From positions 15,562,001 through 15,626,000 of the forward strand of contig OU452204.1 in NCBI GenBank assembly GCA_911728435.2: 64,000 nt of DNA, in the 5' to 3' direction. The number at the start of each line of letters is the position of its first letter. Position 1 is the first letter of the stretch. Positions 13,601 to 23,190 of this stretch are shown here, one piece after another. The notes under the pieces were generated by a model. The model had not been told where the DNA came from. It was given only the letters and a program-made list of their open reading frames with translations, and made no database searches. Position numbers and translations under genes: made by a program. The stretch is from Apoderus coryli (Eukaryota > Arthropoda > Insecta > Coleoptera > Attelabidae).

Positions 13601-13863
13601 TCATATTGCATAATTCATCCAGATAGAAGATATATATCTATAGGACAGCTATTGTATATCCTGCTAATCCTTGATTGAAAGTTAACAATAAGCCTCTTAA
13701 CGAATATAAATTTCATATCACAATATTTTGATTTCAGATTAGAGCAACCTTGAAATATATCCAGGACAATCAATTTCCTGCTGTAACAGTTTTTCGGGAC
13801 AATCGTCCACATTACTATAGACGAGATGAGCACACAGGAGCTTGGACGCCTGTTAGATATTGA
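4672..13863 (+). CDS. Ntan1: Protein N-terminal asparagine amidohydrolase (NTAN1)
   Basis: NTAN1 deamidates N-terminal Asn to Asp, a step that feeds proteins into the Arg/N-degron pathway. Coding exons are 4672-4858, 5675-5740, 10845-11027, 11500-11708, 11834-11995 and 13738-13863. All introns are GT-AG and the phases agree, giving 310 codons plus stop, the length of mammalian NTAN1. Family landmarks are GLLYALQRELAVT (46-58), SILGTDDVTTC (66-76) with the likely nucleophile Cys76, LIGGFTD, the block PIIYGIGVNVKTGEIFPA and LSTSPDVQPPHFV. The first ATG lies 10 bases after a good acceptor (TTTATTTACAG), so an upstream exon, untranslated or coding for a few residues, is likely. Intron 2 (5.1 kb) holds two mariner families, LINEs and a MITE. 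AATAAA lies 53 bases past the stop. All coding blocks look intact. Confidence 0.95.
5016..5582 (-). mobile_element. Mariner (irritans-like) transposon, 5' part only
   Basis: The minus strand encodes the N-terminal half of a mariner transposase. A decayed start lies near 5460-5340. It is followed by MVEKWIAEFKRGRTSTND, VKIEDGSVFTILHEHLGMRKL and AKWVPRELTVDQEQQR, ending near 5016 before the catalytic domain. Upstream, 5485-5582 resembles 45005-45100 and ends in a terminal-repeat-like GGTTATTCAATACGTCTG on the minus strand. The copy is truncated and sits in NTAN1 intron 1. Confidence 0.75.
6170..6360 (-). mobile_element. RTE-like LINE, C-terminal reverse transcriptase scrap
   Basis: The minus strand reads WEQITNDRPRWTRTIYEA near 6240-6180, preceded by a lysine-rich segment. 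This is the usual ending of RTE-type and related LINE ORF2 proteins. It lies in NTAN1 intron 2. There are several frame breaks and no poly-A tail was located, so the extent is approximate. Confidence 0.4.
6976..8267 (-). mobile_element. Full-length mariner transposon (1292 bp) with TA target duplication
   Basis: Terminal inverted repeats begin CGAGGGTTGCCTTTTATA on the left (6976) and match the reverse complement of the right end (to 8267), apart from scattered mismatches. TA flanks both sides (6974-6975 and 8268-8269). Length, TA duplication and content are those of a mariner. It lies in NTAN1 intron 2, opposite to the gene. A related deletion derivative is at 50256-50758 and a fragment at 9755-9903. 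Confidence 0.95.
7041..8093 (-). pseudogene. Mariner transposase, complete except for one in-frame TGA
   Basis: The reading frame runs 8093 to 7041 as 350 codons, with one TGA at codon 244 where related proteins have Arg (CGA to TGA). There is no frameshift. The order is an N-terminal helix-turn-helix pair (1-110), the linker motif RWIPHNL (120-126), the first catalytic Asp in TGDES (Asp160), the second in LHHDN (Asp252) and the third in SPDLAPNDFFLFP (Asp287). The second and third Asp are separated by 34 residues, the DD34D signature of mariner. The stop falls between the first and second catalytic Asp, so the product as read is inactive, but the copy is young. Transposase acts in the nucleus, binding the terminal repeats and cutting at TA. 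Confidence 0.92.
8387..8690 (-). mobile_element. LINE 3' end with AAT simple-repeat tail
   Basis: At 8387 the plus strand reads AATAATAATAATAAACTTTATTG. On the minus strand this is a LINE 3' end finishing in a TTA-type microsatellite. Similar tails are at 14826, 19203 and 36310. The open frame inside is hydrophobic and looks non-coding. Confidence 0.5.
8900..9410 (+). mobile_element. Jockey-like LINE fragment (endonuclease-RT linker and start of RT)
   Basis: Plus-strand frames give DGEMTYSSPQNIGDAFSRSF (9037-9099) and, in another frame, KAGKALKNKLTVGPTAAYL. A decayed RKVGKEQCNQQL / NFSSM region follows, equivalent to the SNVISNYRPIS motif of LINE reverse transcriptases. The order matches the linker and RT fingers of Jockey-clade LINEs. 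It is broken by several frameshifts and stops. Confidence 0.6.
9755..9903 (+). mobile_element. Mariner fragment, same family as 6976-8267
   Basis: The segment is nearly identical to transposase codons about 103-154 of the 6976-8267 element, in the opposite orientation (HKHLTVKKICS through GASKHVY). It is interrupted by the MITE at 9904-10360, after which only about ten further bases of mariner (TATGACATCG) remain. Confidence 0.85.
9904..10360. mobile_element. 457-bp MITE with 17-bp perfect TIRs and TAT target duplication
   Basis: The ends read AGGGTTATTCTTTCGTA on the left and its exact complement on the right. The flanking mariner sequence is split as ...GTCTAT / TATGACATCG. The uninterrupted copy at 6976-8267 reads GTCTATGACATCG, so TAT is a 3-bp target duplication. 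A 3-bp duplication points to a PIF/Harbinger-type origin, though TWA is usual there. No coding capacity is present. Confidence 0.85.
10376..10800 (+). mobile_element. LINE RT C-terminal scraps
   Basis: Two pieces of LINE reverse transcriptase C-terminus occur on the plus strand. One is at 10385-10490 (GTLISSRDEAKNSGVVL, then LQFKEHVN). The other is at 10675-10780 (YLERLNEIKDLRVIFDSELTF). Between them lies the hairpin at 10499-10588. Both correspond to the KDLGVxFDxxLxFxxH block of Jockey/CR1-like elements but come from different frames, so at least one rearrangement is present. Confidence 0.55.
10499..10588 (+). repeat. Short palindrome followed by a CTGATGA...GAAAC hairpin motif
   Basis: Arms 10499-10524 and 10534-10559 are perfect inverted copies with a 9-base spacer. 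The right arm runs directly into CTGATGA, C, GGAAC, AGTGA, GTTCC, GAAACATG (10558-10588). The motif has the same layout as those at 1073-1176, 14192-14222, 58259-58290 and 58588-58620. Confidence 0.8.
12130..13080 (-). mobile_element. LINE fragment (RT palm to C-terminus)
   Basis: On the minus strand, 13038-12715 gives AYNIFAGFSKTFNSHMMKF, IGPYLADRIQYVKVKGF and GVPQRSPLGPIF, the RT region before the catalytic box. The frame then shifts to ADDSKLIRRAYNADDCKILQ near 12720-12640. The C-terminal part near 12300-12170 reads CTDLLSEVELHIHPLLMRAN. The order is collinear with a single decayed LINE of the Jockey/CR1 type in NTAN1 intron 5. Confidence 0.7.
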
Positions 13864-13916
13864 AGGAGATTGTGCTTTGGTGCTTTTTTATATATTAGAG
13901 TTTATTTTTATAAAAA

Positions 13917-13922
13917 AATAAA
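13917..13922 (+). promoter_or_regulatory. Poly(A) signal of NTAN1
   Basis: AATAAA lies 53 bases downstream of the NTAN1 stop codon in an AT-rich 3' UTR and is the first canonical signal after the stop. Confidence 0.6.
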
Positions 13923-14582
13923 ATACATCAAGGCCATTTAGTTAGGCATACACTGGGATCCTGTAACGTATTCCTTAGTAATTATTATAAATAAAACAAG
14001 GGCTAATGTAAGAGGCTGCAGATCAGAAAATAACAAGTTTCGCTGTCAAAAATCGTATATTATACGTTTACTTCATAAAACAGACAACAACACCAATTTT
14101 TGTTAAATAAAATCACTCTTTCCTATTTTCTTTTTGACCAAAGGAAACTTTAAGTTCGTTTTTGACAGCGAAATTTGTTATGTTTTGCTCCGAGGATGAC
14201 CTAATATTGGTCGAAACGTCAGCAACCATTTAAAAAGTGTTTCAACTGCATAGACCTACCCCCAACTAAAAACCAACACCTATATGATCATAAAGGTCAG
14301 TAAACAAAAAAAAGAAGAAATTTAAAAAAGTTATTGTTTATAGTTGCTGTTTGAAGTTTCAAAAATATTGTTAAAAGTTAGGACATAGAGTTGTCTTGCA
14401 GAACCACTCTAAAATATGTATTGTACTGAACAAATTCTATTTTAATTATGGTTTCTCATCGATTTATTAGTTAAGTTTCTAGTTATAAATGTTGTTATTA
14501 AATAAATGGGTTATTGTTGTTATATACATTTGAATAATAAATACACAATATAAAATATAACGTAAGTGATTGCATTATTTTA
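13923..14582. other. Convergent intergenic spacer between NTAN1 and AGXT2
   Basis: This 660-bp spacer holds the inverted repeat and hairpin motif at 14032-14222 and otherwise AT-rich sequence. No coding potential was recognised. The two genes converge here. Confidence 0.6.
14032..14222 (+). repeat. Inverted repeat plus CCGAGGA...GAAACGTC hairpin motif
   Basis: The arms 14032-14052 and 14161-14181 share CGCTGTCAAAAA in inverted form. Ten bases beyond the right arm comes CCGAGGA, T, GACC, TAATATT, GGTC, GAAACGTC (14192-14222). The stem is a perfect 4-bp GACC/GGTC. The element sits between the 3' ends of NTAN1 and AGXT2. Confidence 0.7.
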
Positions 14583-17500
14583 TTAATGAATTGTTTCCAG
14601 AGCGTTTTCCAATATTTTAATCGTAAATTTTGCGTCATCTTTTGTAATACACATTGGGGGTTTGATTCGGAAAACCTAAAATGAATACAATTTACTAAGC
14701 ATATTTTTGTAAAGCAAATAAACGGAAAAAATAAAAAAAAGCAACCAAAACCACGACGAAATCCTTGACATAATGACATTGCAGGTTCAGAATTGCAAAG
14801 AGATCACACATTATACCGTCCTACAATTTATTTAATAATAATGATCTTTATTCAGTAAGTAACATACATCGCTCATACAATACTCAGTATATATAAACAA
14901 CATACAGTTACTCCCCGAAAAGGCAGAAGTGCAACTGGCAAACTTGGTCTGCAAGCTGTTTCGGACACTCAACCTTATACACAAAAAGACAACACACATA
15001 GTTCTCTAATTACAAAAATTCCATACGCAAATTATACAAAATAAACATTCATATACTAATTAAGTGAGACTACGCTTAAGGTGCCCCGAGAATGCAGAAA
15101 TTGAACTACCTTTGCATTGAGGGGAGAGGGCATTATATAACTTTGCTATATCGAATGTAAAGCTCCTCTCAAATATACCAGTCCGATGAACAGGCGGCGT
15201 TAAGCTGTCTCTAAAACGCAAATTCAAGTTGTGGACATCTGTGCGAAACGAAATTCTTCTGTAAAGATATGCAGGCTGTTTGTGGTATAATGCAGCTCGA
15301 TGCACATAGCGCCTGGTTTTCATATCCAGCCAGTCTGCACTTTTTAGTTTGTGTGAAACTGGCCGTCCTTTTCTAATGCCATAAATAAAACGTAGGCAAT
15401 ACTTCTGTATCTTTTGTATACGATGTGCTGTAAGAGCTGTAAGGCACGGACCATAGACAGTGTCACAGTGATTGAAATGCGACAGTACAATGGAATCACA
15501 TAATATGGTTTTAAGCTTAATGTTAAGCATGTGCCGTGAATTGTACAAAAACTTTAGATTCCCCACAGCTTTCTTTATGCACTCCGACACATGCCCATCG
15601 AACCTCAAGCGACTATCCATAATCAAGCCCAAATTCCTCGCCTCAGACTTAAGCGGCAATACCGTGCCTTGATTGTCTAAATCTAAAACTGTGTAGCCTT
15701 AGGGCCATAACGATTTTTTCACTATGTCCAACAGTCATGATTTTTATGCCCTTCTAGACTAGACGTAAAGTGCCCCTAAACAAAAATACGCTTTTTTGCA
15801 TTACAATTAATATTGTGACATCTAGTGACGAGTAGCGATACCATGTATTGTACTGTGTATTATCTATTTCAGCTACCCACTAACATGTGGCATTAGTTGT
15901 AATTAAATATTTGGGGATTTCCGCGTTTGTTCTGTCTAGTCTATTCCGTTCACTTCGAGATGGCAGCAAGTGCATATAAAAAGGTTGACGGCGCAGCCGC
16001 GAGTCAGTTTGCGTAGGAAAGGCGAAGGAAGCCAAATTGTCTATTCTCAAATAACGTAACACCCGTGTATAAAAGTATTTTGATTTGACTTTATGTGTGA
16101 TTTATTAGTACGGAAAAGGATCGAAAAATAGACAGTGAATGCAGAACATTCAAAGATAATTTCCGAATACCAGGAGTTATGTTGGTTCCCTAAGCTTCCA
16201 TCATATCGGGTTTATTCACGTAAACAACCCCATCGAAAGAAATCCAATGGTGTCAGATCACAACATCTTTGTGGCCAATATGTTGAACCTTTGTAAACAA
16301 AAATTCATTGATCATTGCTCTGTAGCGAGCTCCATTGACTGTAACACGCACACCTTCTGCATTTTTAAAGAAATAAGGTCCTATGATGCCGCCTGTCCAT
16401 ATAATACAAAACAATACATTTTTTGGGATGCATTAGATGTTTGTCGGTCCAACTATGCCAATTTTGCTTGTTAACGTAGTTGGTTAACCAAAAATAAGCT
16501 TCGACGCTAAACACAATTTTTCGATAAAAAAAAGATCAATTTGTAGCTGTTCCAAGGCTATAAACAGAAATTAAAACGTAAACCAAGGTCATCCAGCTTC
16601 AATTCTGGAACGAGCAGTATTTTAAACGCAGCTCACGCTGCAAAATACGCCACAACGTCCCACAAGAGACGTCGAAACTTTGAAATTAGCGACGAACCCG
16701 TACACTCTCTGTTGCTGCAGTAATATTCTCATGATTCCTGGCTGTATGCACTTTGGTTGTTGGATAAATGTCCCTAGTGTAAATTTGGTTCGTAATCATG
16801 GTTTCCCGAATAGTCAGTTCAGTTGGACAATTATGACAACCAAAATGTAGTCGAAGATCAGCTCAGTTAAAAATTGTTATAGAGCTGTTCTGTCTATTCA
16901 TGATAAATGACTACTGAACACATATGTTAAAGATTAATGTACATTAATCTTTGCAGATGCCATAGAAACACCCTTATTGAAAAAAGTACCTCATATTGGA
17001 TCACCTCTGTTATAAATAAGAAGTTAAATTTGACAGTTTATTAGTGTTAGTTGTTGTGGTTACCGAACGTTAAGAAGAGCTTTTGAAAATGTTTCGACTT
17101 TGATCTAGAAGTGAGGTTTATAAAAATGAAAACAATAAAACAAATAAAAGAACTCATTTGTTCATAGATGCTAGAGAAATTATAAAGAATATGTTTTGAA
17201 CAGTAATTTAGCGCGAGAACTTTTGCCTTAAATAAAAAACAATGGTTTGGCAAACGCCAATATCACAAAGAAAGCAAGATTTATTATTGTAGAACTTACG
17301 TTTCCATAAACTCCCCCCTTTCCAATTAAAACGCCATTTTCCCTGCAATCTTCCCAAATTTTCAATACTTTTGAAGCATCCAAGGGGCTTTTACTTTCCT
17401 TGTCGTTCACCATTTCTAATCCAATCATAAGACCTTTACCCCTAACATCTCCTATGATTTCGTATTTATTTCGGAGTTTTTCCAATTCGAGTAAAATATA

Positions 17501-20500
17501 TGTACCAACTTCCTGGCTATTTTGCTGCAGACCTTCTTCCTCAATTATCTAAATCATTAAACAAAAACATTATCGACATATTATACCTTCAAAGCACGTT
17601 TGAGCTTAAAAACCTTACATCTAAAACTGTTATTCCAGCTGTACAAGCTAAAGGATTACCTCCAAATGTATTAAAATGGGATGCCTTATTCAATGCTTGA
17701 GCTATTTCTGGAGTGGTCGCTACAGCAGCCAAAGGAAAACCATTTCCGATACCTTTAGCCATTGTCACTATATCCGGTTGGATTCCATGACCTTGAAAGC
17801 CCCAGAAATTGTCTCCAGTGCGACCAAAACCTGTTTGAACCTATTCAAAAATCAGACTTTGTTCTTCGTCGCTACTCTTCTAATTCTTACTTCATCAGAC
17901 ACAAATAGTCCTCCTTGATTATGCACGATATCACTGACTCGTTTCAAATAGTTTTTGGGATATTGAACAGCGCCGCCATAACCTTGGATCGATTCAGCAA
18001 AGAACGCTGCAAGACTATTTTTAGCGATTTCTGTTTCCAATACCTGTTCCATTTGTGCTACATACTGATCTTCAGCATTACATTTCTTACTTTCACAGTT
18101 GCAGCTCCTGGTTGTTTGGACAACACTATCTCGGCAGTTTTGGCCACCCCAAACACCACGATATACATCAGGATTCATGGTCTAAACAAAGTAACTATAA
18201 GTTGAGTTCACCTTAGTTAGAGTTGGGTTCGTGGCTAGAAATGCACTACTTGCCTTGAGGAAACCAGCATTTTGCGGCACAGGATACTTGTAAACTCCAG
18301 TGGCCGTGAGGCACATAACTTGATATGTCATACCATGGTAGCAATTTTGAAATGACATTATATCAAATCTGTTTGTATACGCTCTGGCTAGAAGAATGGC
18401 TAAGTCATTGGCTTCCGAACCGCTGTTAACGAAATATATGACCTGTACGAAAAGGGGTGAGTAATTAATAGGAGACTGGCTACAATTTGCTAAAGTTATA
18501 ATTTGTATACTCTTGTATTGTGTAACTACTTTATTGTGATCAGTTACGTAGTTGGAACATACTTATATATTTATATTACAGTTAAAATACAATATTCTCA
18601 AAGTTGGCACTGTGGCGTCATTGATAGAGCCTTTGCTTCGTACGCAGAAGGTTATGGGTTCGAATACGAGCTCTGGCAATACTTTTTTCTTCTTCTAATT
18701 TTTGAATAAAGTAGTTTGTTACGTTAGTTTATTGGTAATAATGAAAATAATACAATTATAATAATAATTTTTATTAAAATTCTGTCATATATTTTTGATT
18801 ATATCATAACTTGTCGGGAAAGTTTTGGGGTGAGACAGAACCGATTTTCTCTTACTAGATTTTTAATATAGTCGTAACTTATATTAAAACCGATTTAGAA
18901 GCACCGATTTTGAAGTTCCGAGTTTGAAGTTTCGAGATGAAGTTCCAATTTTGAGGTTCTGATTTTAAATTTCCGAATTTAAATTCGGAGTTTAAAGTTC
19001 CGAGTATGAGTCTCTGAGTTTGATGTTCCAATTTTGAAGCTCCGATTTTGAAATTCCGAGTTTGAAATCCCGAGTTTGAAGTTCCATTTATGTAGTTCCG
19101 AGTTTGAACTTCCGAGATTAAAGTTTCGATTTTGAAGTTCCGATTTTCAAGTTCCGAGTTTAAAATTCCGAGTATGAAGTTCCGAGTTTGAAGTTCCGAT
19201 TTAATAATAATAAAGACTTTATTGCACAAAAGTATACAACAAGCGAAGTTGAGGCTTAAGGCTACTCACTTAACCTCAAACACAGATAACGACATACACA
19301 AATTAGCAATACAATACAAAAATGAAATAAAATGAAACAGCAGAAGCTCCAATTTTAAAATTTTCCCATATTTGAAGTTCTGAGATGAAGTTCCGATTTT
19401 GATGTTCTGAATTTGAAGTTCCGAGTTTGAAGTTTCAATTATGAAGTACCGAATTTGAAGCTTCGATTTAGAAGTTCCGAGATTGAAATTCCATATATGT
19501 GGTTCAGATTTTGCAATTCCGAGTTTGAACTTCCGATTTTAAAGTTCCGAGTTTGAAGATTTGATTTTGAAGTTCCGATTTCGAAGTTCCTAACTTGAAA
19601 TTCCGATTTTGAAGTTTCGATTTAGAAGGTACGATTTTGAGGTTCCGAGTTTGATGTTCAGAGTTTGAAGTTCCGAGTTTAAAGTTCCGAGCTTGAAGTT
19701 CCAAGTTTGAGGACAAAACGGCTCATGGCCACCAAGGAAACAGTAGCCCTCTGTGAAATATGGCCGTGTTCATGTTTAATGCTCCCTAGACAAGACTTTG
19801 AATTAAACTTAACCTTTAAATTTCCTGGTAACTTTTCCGCTAACCTTCTTCCATATTCATGTACTTTCTCATTGTAATAGATTGTTGAAATATGACCAAG
19901 AGTTTCAATTTGTTCTTGCAGTGCTGCTGTCAATTTTCTACAAAAAAAATGTCAAACAATATTTTCTAGAGTCATGAATTTGACTTTCTTACGGATGACA
20001 ATGCCCAACAGATACGGTACAAATCCCTCCAAACATGTCCAAATACCTTTTACCATCAATATCCCAAAGCCATTGCTTGTAGCCTTGTGCCAAGGCTAGT
20101 GGTTTACTATAATATGTTTTCAGTGCTGGATTCAAATAGTTTGTTCTTAAGTCTTCTAGTTTTTTAAAACTTGGACCCTTAAAATATACCATTAATTAGG
20201 TACAATGAAAAACACAGACATGTCGCCTCCACCCATGTATGAACTGAGATTAATATTTGAACTTCGTTAAACTGCTTTGGCGTTGTACATATGCGATTAA
20301 ACTTTTGTTGGCAATAACACAATCTCCGGAGTGTTGGTTGGAAGTTTGTGGAAAACACATATTTGAGTGAACTCGAGTTTAACGGGTATTTTCAGTTATT
20401 AAACTATCTGTCGAGTTTAAACCTAGTTCACCACTAAAGTAGCTTGGCCCAACAGGTAATTTTGTACCTCTTTGATTGAGTTGCTTAGTGGAGGACGATA

Positions 20501-22267
20501 TGCACAGTCGGTATCGCGATTTTGAAGTTCGGAGTTTAAAGTTCCGTGTATGACGTTCCGAGTTTGAAGTTCCGAGTTAGAAGCTCCAATTTTGAAATTT
20601 CGAATTTGAAGTTCTGAAAAGAAGCTCCGATTTTGAAGTTCTGAGTTTGAAGTTCCGAGTTTGAAGTTTCAATTTTGAGGCTTCGATTTTGAAGTTCCGT
20701 GTTTCAAATTCTATTTATGTGGTTCCGATTTTGAAATTCCGAGTTTGAACTTCCGAATTTCAAGTTCCGAGTTTGAAGATTCGATTTTGACGTTCCGATT
20801 TCGAAGTTCCGAACTTGAAATTCCGCGTTGAAATTGGCGTTGTACATATGCGATTAAACTTTTGTTGGCAATAACTCAAACTCCGGAGTGTTGGCTGGGA
20901 GTTTGTTAGAAAACACATAAGTGATATTCGAGTGACTTCGAGTTTAACGGATATTTTCGGTCATTCAATTATCTGTCGAGCTTAAACCTAGTTTATCACT
21001 AAAGTAGCTTGGCCCAACAGGTAATTTTGTACCTCTTTGATTGAGTTGATTAGTGGAGGACGATATGCACAGTCGGTATCGCGCAAGAGTCTAGCATATA
21101 TTAAATTGTAAAGAGTCATTTTGACCATATTTCCCTAATAAAATTCGACATGATTTTATGTCAGTCGACAGCACGTTGCTTGGTATAGTGTATCCAAATG
21201 CAATGTAAAATATATAAAAAAGGATACCGACAGTAATAAAAAATAAAAATAAATAACTACAGTGACTGCAAAAAGTATTGGGTTAATGATTTATCGAAAA
21301 AAAAAAGGATTAGAGTTTGCAAATAAATATATGAATCAAACAAATAATTTTGGCAACGTGTTATTTTCTCAGATTAATCTAAATATAATCGGATGGACAA
21401 CGTATGGTATGGCGAGGACTTAATGTGGAATTTAAACAAGAAACTTTTGCAGTCACTGTTGGGAATTTAAGCATCAAGATTTACATGTGCAAAGCCAGTG
21501 TCTTCTTTTAAATATTTATCATCAGTTAAGGTCTGAAAAGAATGAAGTGACGAATACACATATTATAAAATGTTTACGTTCTATAGAAAATATCACTGAC
21601 TAAGTGAGTAAAATTTGTTGTTAGTTTGTAATATCAGAAGCATATTGTTATAAATGTATCTACTTATATGCATAACAAGTATTAACAATAGTATTAATTA
21701 TTATAAAGGTATGTTCCTTCTAAACTTCTAAAAAAACACAGTCTTTTTCAGCGTAGGTTTATATGTTGTAAGAAAAAATACAGTATACTTTTATACAAAT
21801 GAACATACAATTGTTAATACATAAAGAATTTTTTAAATTGTATTGTTATGAAAAGTTAAAAGGGTACGCCTATGGACGGCTGCGGTCGGTATTGACATTA
21901 CAAAGGGATATCGAGTTGTGCTTTTTTTAATCATCATTCATTTCAAACTAACTTTAGAAATACTATAACATCTCGACGCCAAAGGCTTGAGAAATTTGAC
22001 AAAATTGTCCTAGTGATTGAAGAGAGTTTTCAGTTAAATGTTGAAATGATTGGATGAATTCTGTCACATGAAAAGAAAGAACAAAATTATTAATTGGTTG
22101 TAAGAATTACTAAAAAAATTTTCACAGAGGTTTTTCAAATTAATAAGGTGCTTCTTAAATTTGATCGTGCTACTTACGGCGTATTTTTTAGGAACAAAAT
22201 CACATTCAGGCATTCTTGGTAATGTAGAATATTTTCTACAACACATCCATATTCTACTTCGATGCAT
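14583..22267 (-). CDS. Agxt2: Alanine-glyoxylate aminotransferase 2, mitochondrial (AGXT2)
   Basis: AGXT2 is a class III PLP aminotransferase of the mitochondrial matrix that moves an amino group from alanine to glyoxylate and also handles beta-aminoisobutyrate and dimethylarginines. Exons in gene order are 22267-22178, 20177-19993, 19937-19814, 18442-18254, 18181-17891, 17840-17619, 17548-17300 and 14675-14583, giving 480 residues (the human protein is slightly longer). All phases agree. Seen are an Arg/Ser-rich, acid-poor N-terminus (1-18) ahead of [23 protein letters not shown] (138-145), [21 protein letters not shown] with Asp292, [10 protein letters not shown] with the Schiff-base Lys322, [22 protein letters not shown] and [10 protein letters not shown]. 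The intron after exon 4 is GC-AG. Introns 1, 3 and 7 carry minisatellite and transposon insertions. The start is the most upstream in-frame ATG giving a plausible transit peptide. Confidence 0.94.
14826..15690 (-). mobile_element. 5'-truncated LINE (RT C-terminus and 3' tail)
   Basis: The open frame 15659-15060 (199 codons) continues upstream in frame with [13 protein letters not shown]. It carries [20 protein letters not shown], the NHCDTVYGP segment and a basic C-terminal region ([20 protein letters not shown]), typical of the thumb and connection of Jockey/CR1-like RT. The element ends at a TTATTATTA-type tail near 14826. It is one of the better preserved LINE ends here and lies in the last intron of AGXT2. 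Confidence 0.75.
15890..16110 (+). mobile_element. Possible solo LTR
   Basis: The stretch starts TGTGGCATTAGTTG and contains CATATAAAAAGG followed by a GC-richer block (GACGGCGCAGCCGCGAGTCAG), a layout typical of U3/R of insect LTR elements. No paired LTR, target duplication or coding region was found, so this stays tentative. Confidence 0.25.
16200..16900 (-). mobile_element. Degenerate Tc1-like transposase copy
   Basis: On the minus strand, conceptual frames give a helix-turn-helix region near 16700-16640 ([25 protein letters not shown]). Then come [16 protein letters not shown] around 16500, [20 protein letters not shown] and RYRAMINEF around 16390-16310. This is the order seen in a family of Tc1/mariner superfamily transposases common in insects. 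Many stops and shifts are present. Better members lie at 57875-60043 and 61980-63519. Confidence 0.65.
18606..18680 (+). mobile_element. tRNA-derived SINE head
   Basis: TGGCGTCATTGATAGAGC resembles a pol III A box and GGGTTCGAATAC, about 40 bases on, a B box; CGTACGCAGAAGG lies between. The spacing fits a tRNA-derived SINE promoter. It cannot form a full cloverleaf with a 7-bp acceptor stem. It is in AGXT2 intron 3, antisense to the gene. Confidence 0.45.
18890..19200. repeat. 14-bp minisatellite, block A (AGXT2 intron 3)
   Basis: Tandem variants of GAAGTTCCGAGTTT and GAAGTTCCGATTTT run through the block. Because 3 x 14 = 42, all frames read as a 14-residue periodic peptide, which explains the long open frames. 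Block A is separated from block B by a LINE tail at 19203-19342. Confidence 0.9.
19203..19342 (-). mobile_element. LINE 3' tail inserted in the 14-bp array
   Basis: It starts AATAATAATAAAGACTTTATTGC, the same minus-oriented LINE 3' end with TTA tail seen at 8387 and 36310. It splits the minisatellite array into two blocks, so it inserted after the array formed. Confidence 0.55.
19344..19712. repeat. 14-bp minisatellite, block B (AGXT2 intron 3)
   Basis: This continues block A with the same GAAGTTCCGA-type monomers. It ends about 100 bp from AGXT2 exon 3 (19937-19814). Confidence 0.9.
20277..20518. repeat. Left direct repeat flanking minisatellite block C
   Basis: A 242-bp unit beginning TTGGCGTTGTACATATGCGA and ending GCACAGTCGGTATCGCG is repeated with few changes at 20834-21083. 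Together they bracket the 14-bp array of block C in AGXT2 intron 1. Confidence 0.9.
20519..20833. repeat. 14-bp minisatellite, block C (AGXT2 intron 1)
   Basis: The monomers are the same as in blocks A and B, but they lie in a different intron of AGXT2. They start at the exact end of one 245-bp repeat and stop at the start of the other. Confidence 0.9.
20834..21083. repeat. Right direct repeat flanking minisatellite block C
   Basis: This is a 250-bp copy of 20277-20518 in the same orientation, with small indels (for example an added GATATTC near 20920). It has no coding content. Confidence 0.9.
21260..21458. mobile_element. 199-bp Tc1-type MITE
   Basis: The ends are CAGTGACTGCAAAAAGT and the inverted ACTTTTGCAGTCACTG, with TA on the left. 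These termini are characteristic of Tc1-like elements. The interior is AT-rich and non-coding. It is in AGXT2 intron 1. Confidence 0.7.
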
Positions 22268-23080
22268 TTTGTGGTAACACTATCAAGTTTTTGCTTCGAA
22301 AAACCTTATAGACTGAATTTTAGCTGAATATATTTAACTTTTGACTTTAATTTAAATAGCAAATCAATGAATGGCATTAAATATATGAAATGTCTAGGGA
22401 CATCGCTATTATTGTTGTGTTGTTTTAAAGCAAACGTGGATTCTAAAATAAATAATATACCGTTAACAACAAACTAACAATTATCTCGTTGATAAAAAAT
22501 TTTTATTGTGTAATTTATTAAGTATTATACTGTTTATTTAGGATTTGAGATGCGAATGCTGTTAGAAGAGTAATTTATTAGGAGTTGTACAGCATAAGCA
22601 AAATTACTTTTAAAATTTGTCTCCGAGAGCCAGGTTTACCTGAATAAAATTTCCACGCTATTATGAATATCTTTGGGCAGCTGTAAAATTACATTACAAG
22701 TTATATCAGTATTTTTATAGAGCAAGGTTCGAGATTTTCAAGGACAAGGCATCTTTTCCCAAGAAATTTTAAGGAATGAACTAAATATAGAATTTTAGAA
22801 TAGTTGTGTCCGATTTTATGTGCATGAAAATATTCATTTGTTATTTGCAAAGAGACAATAAGTTGTAAGGGCTCACCTTTTATAGTATATTGTGCAACAA
22901 ACATGAAATGACATTATATTTCCTACGAATATGATCGTTTGCAAATCATACGATTAGGAAATGGTCACTTCATACGAGTTTCACACTATCCTTTTTCTAC
23001 GACTGTTTTAATATACTGGATTGCGTTTGAATCATTTTAGTAAAATATTTGTTTTTCGAAACTTACCCTATATACCATAC

Positions 23081-23190
23081 GTTACTATATATACTATAGA
23101 TATACTATAAGATACTATACTATAACTATACGGGCGGCGAATTGCTTTCGTGACAGAGAGATCAAACGTTCCGACACGAAAAGTGAAGTA
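23081..23190 (-). repeat. Dispersed repeat, inverse copy of 39203-39290
   Basis: The reverse complement reads CGTGTCGGAACGTTTGATC, GCAATTCG and TATAGTTATAGTATAGTATC in the same order as 39203-39290. It includes a 30-bp perfect match rich in TATAGTA. The family is unknown. Confidence 0.7.

Noticed and set aside
18606..18680. Functional tRNA gene
   Set aside because: Promoter-like boxes are present, but a paired acceptor stem and proper anticodon stem cannot be drawn. A SINE head is the better reading.
18879..19716. Open frames on the minus strand reading as a 14-residue repeat protein
   Set aside because: They follow directly from the 14-bp minisatellite, which is open in all frames. They lie inside an AGXT2 intron with no splice or start context.
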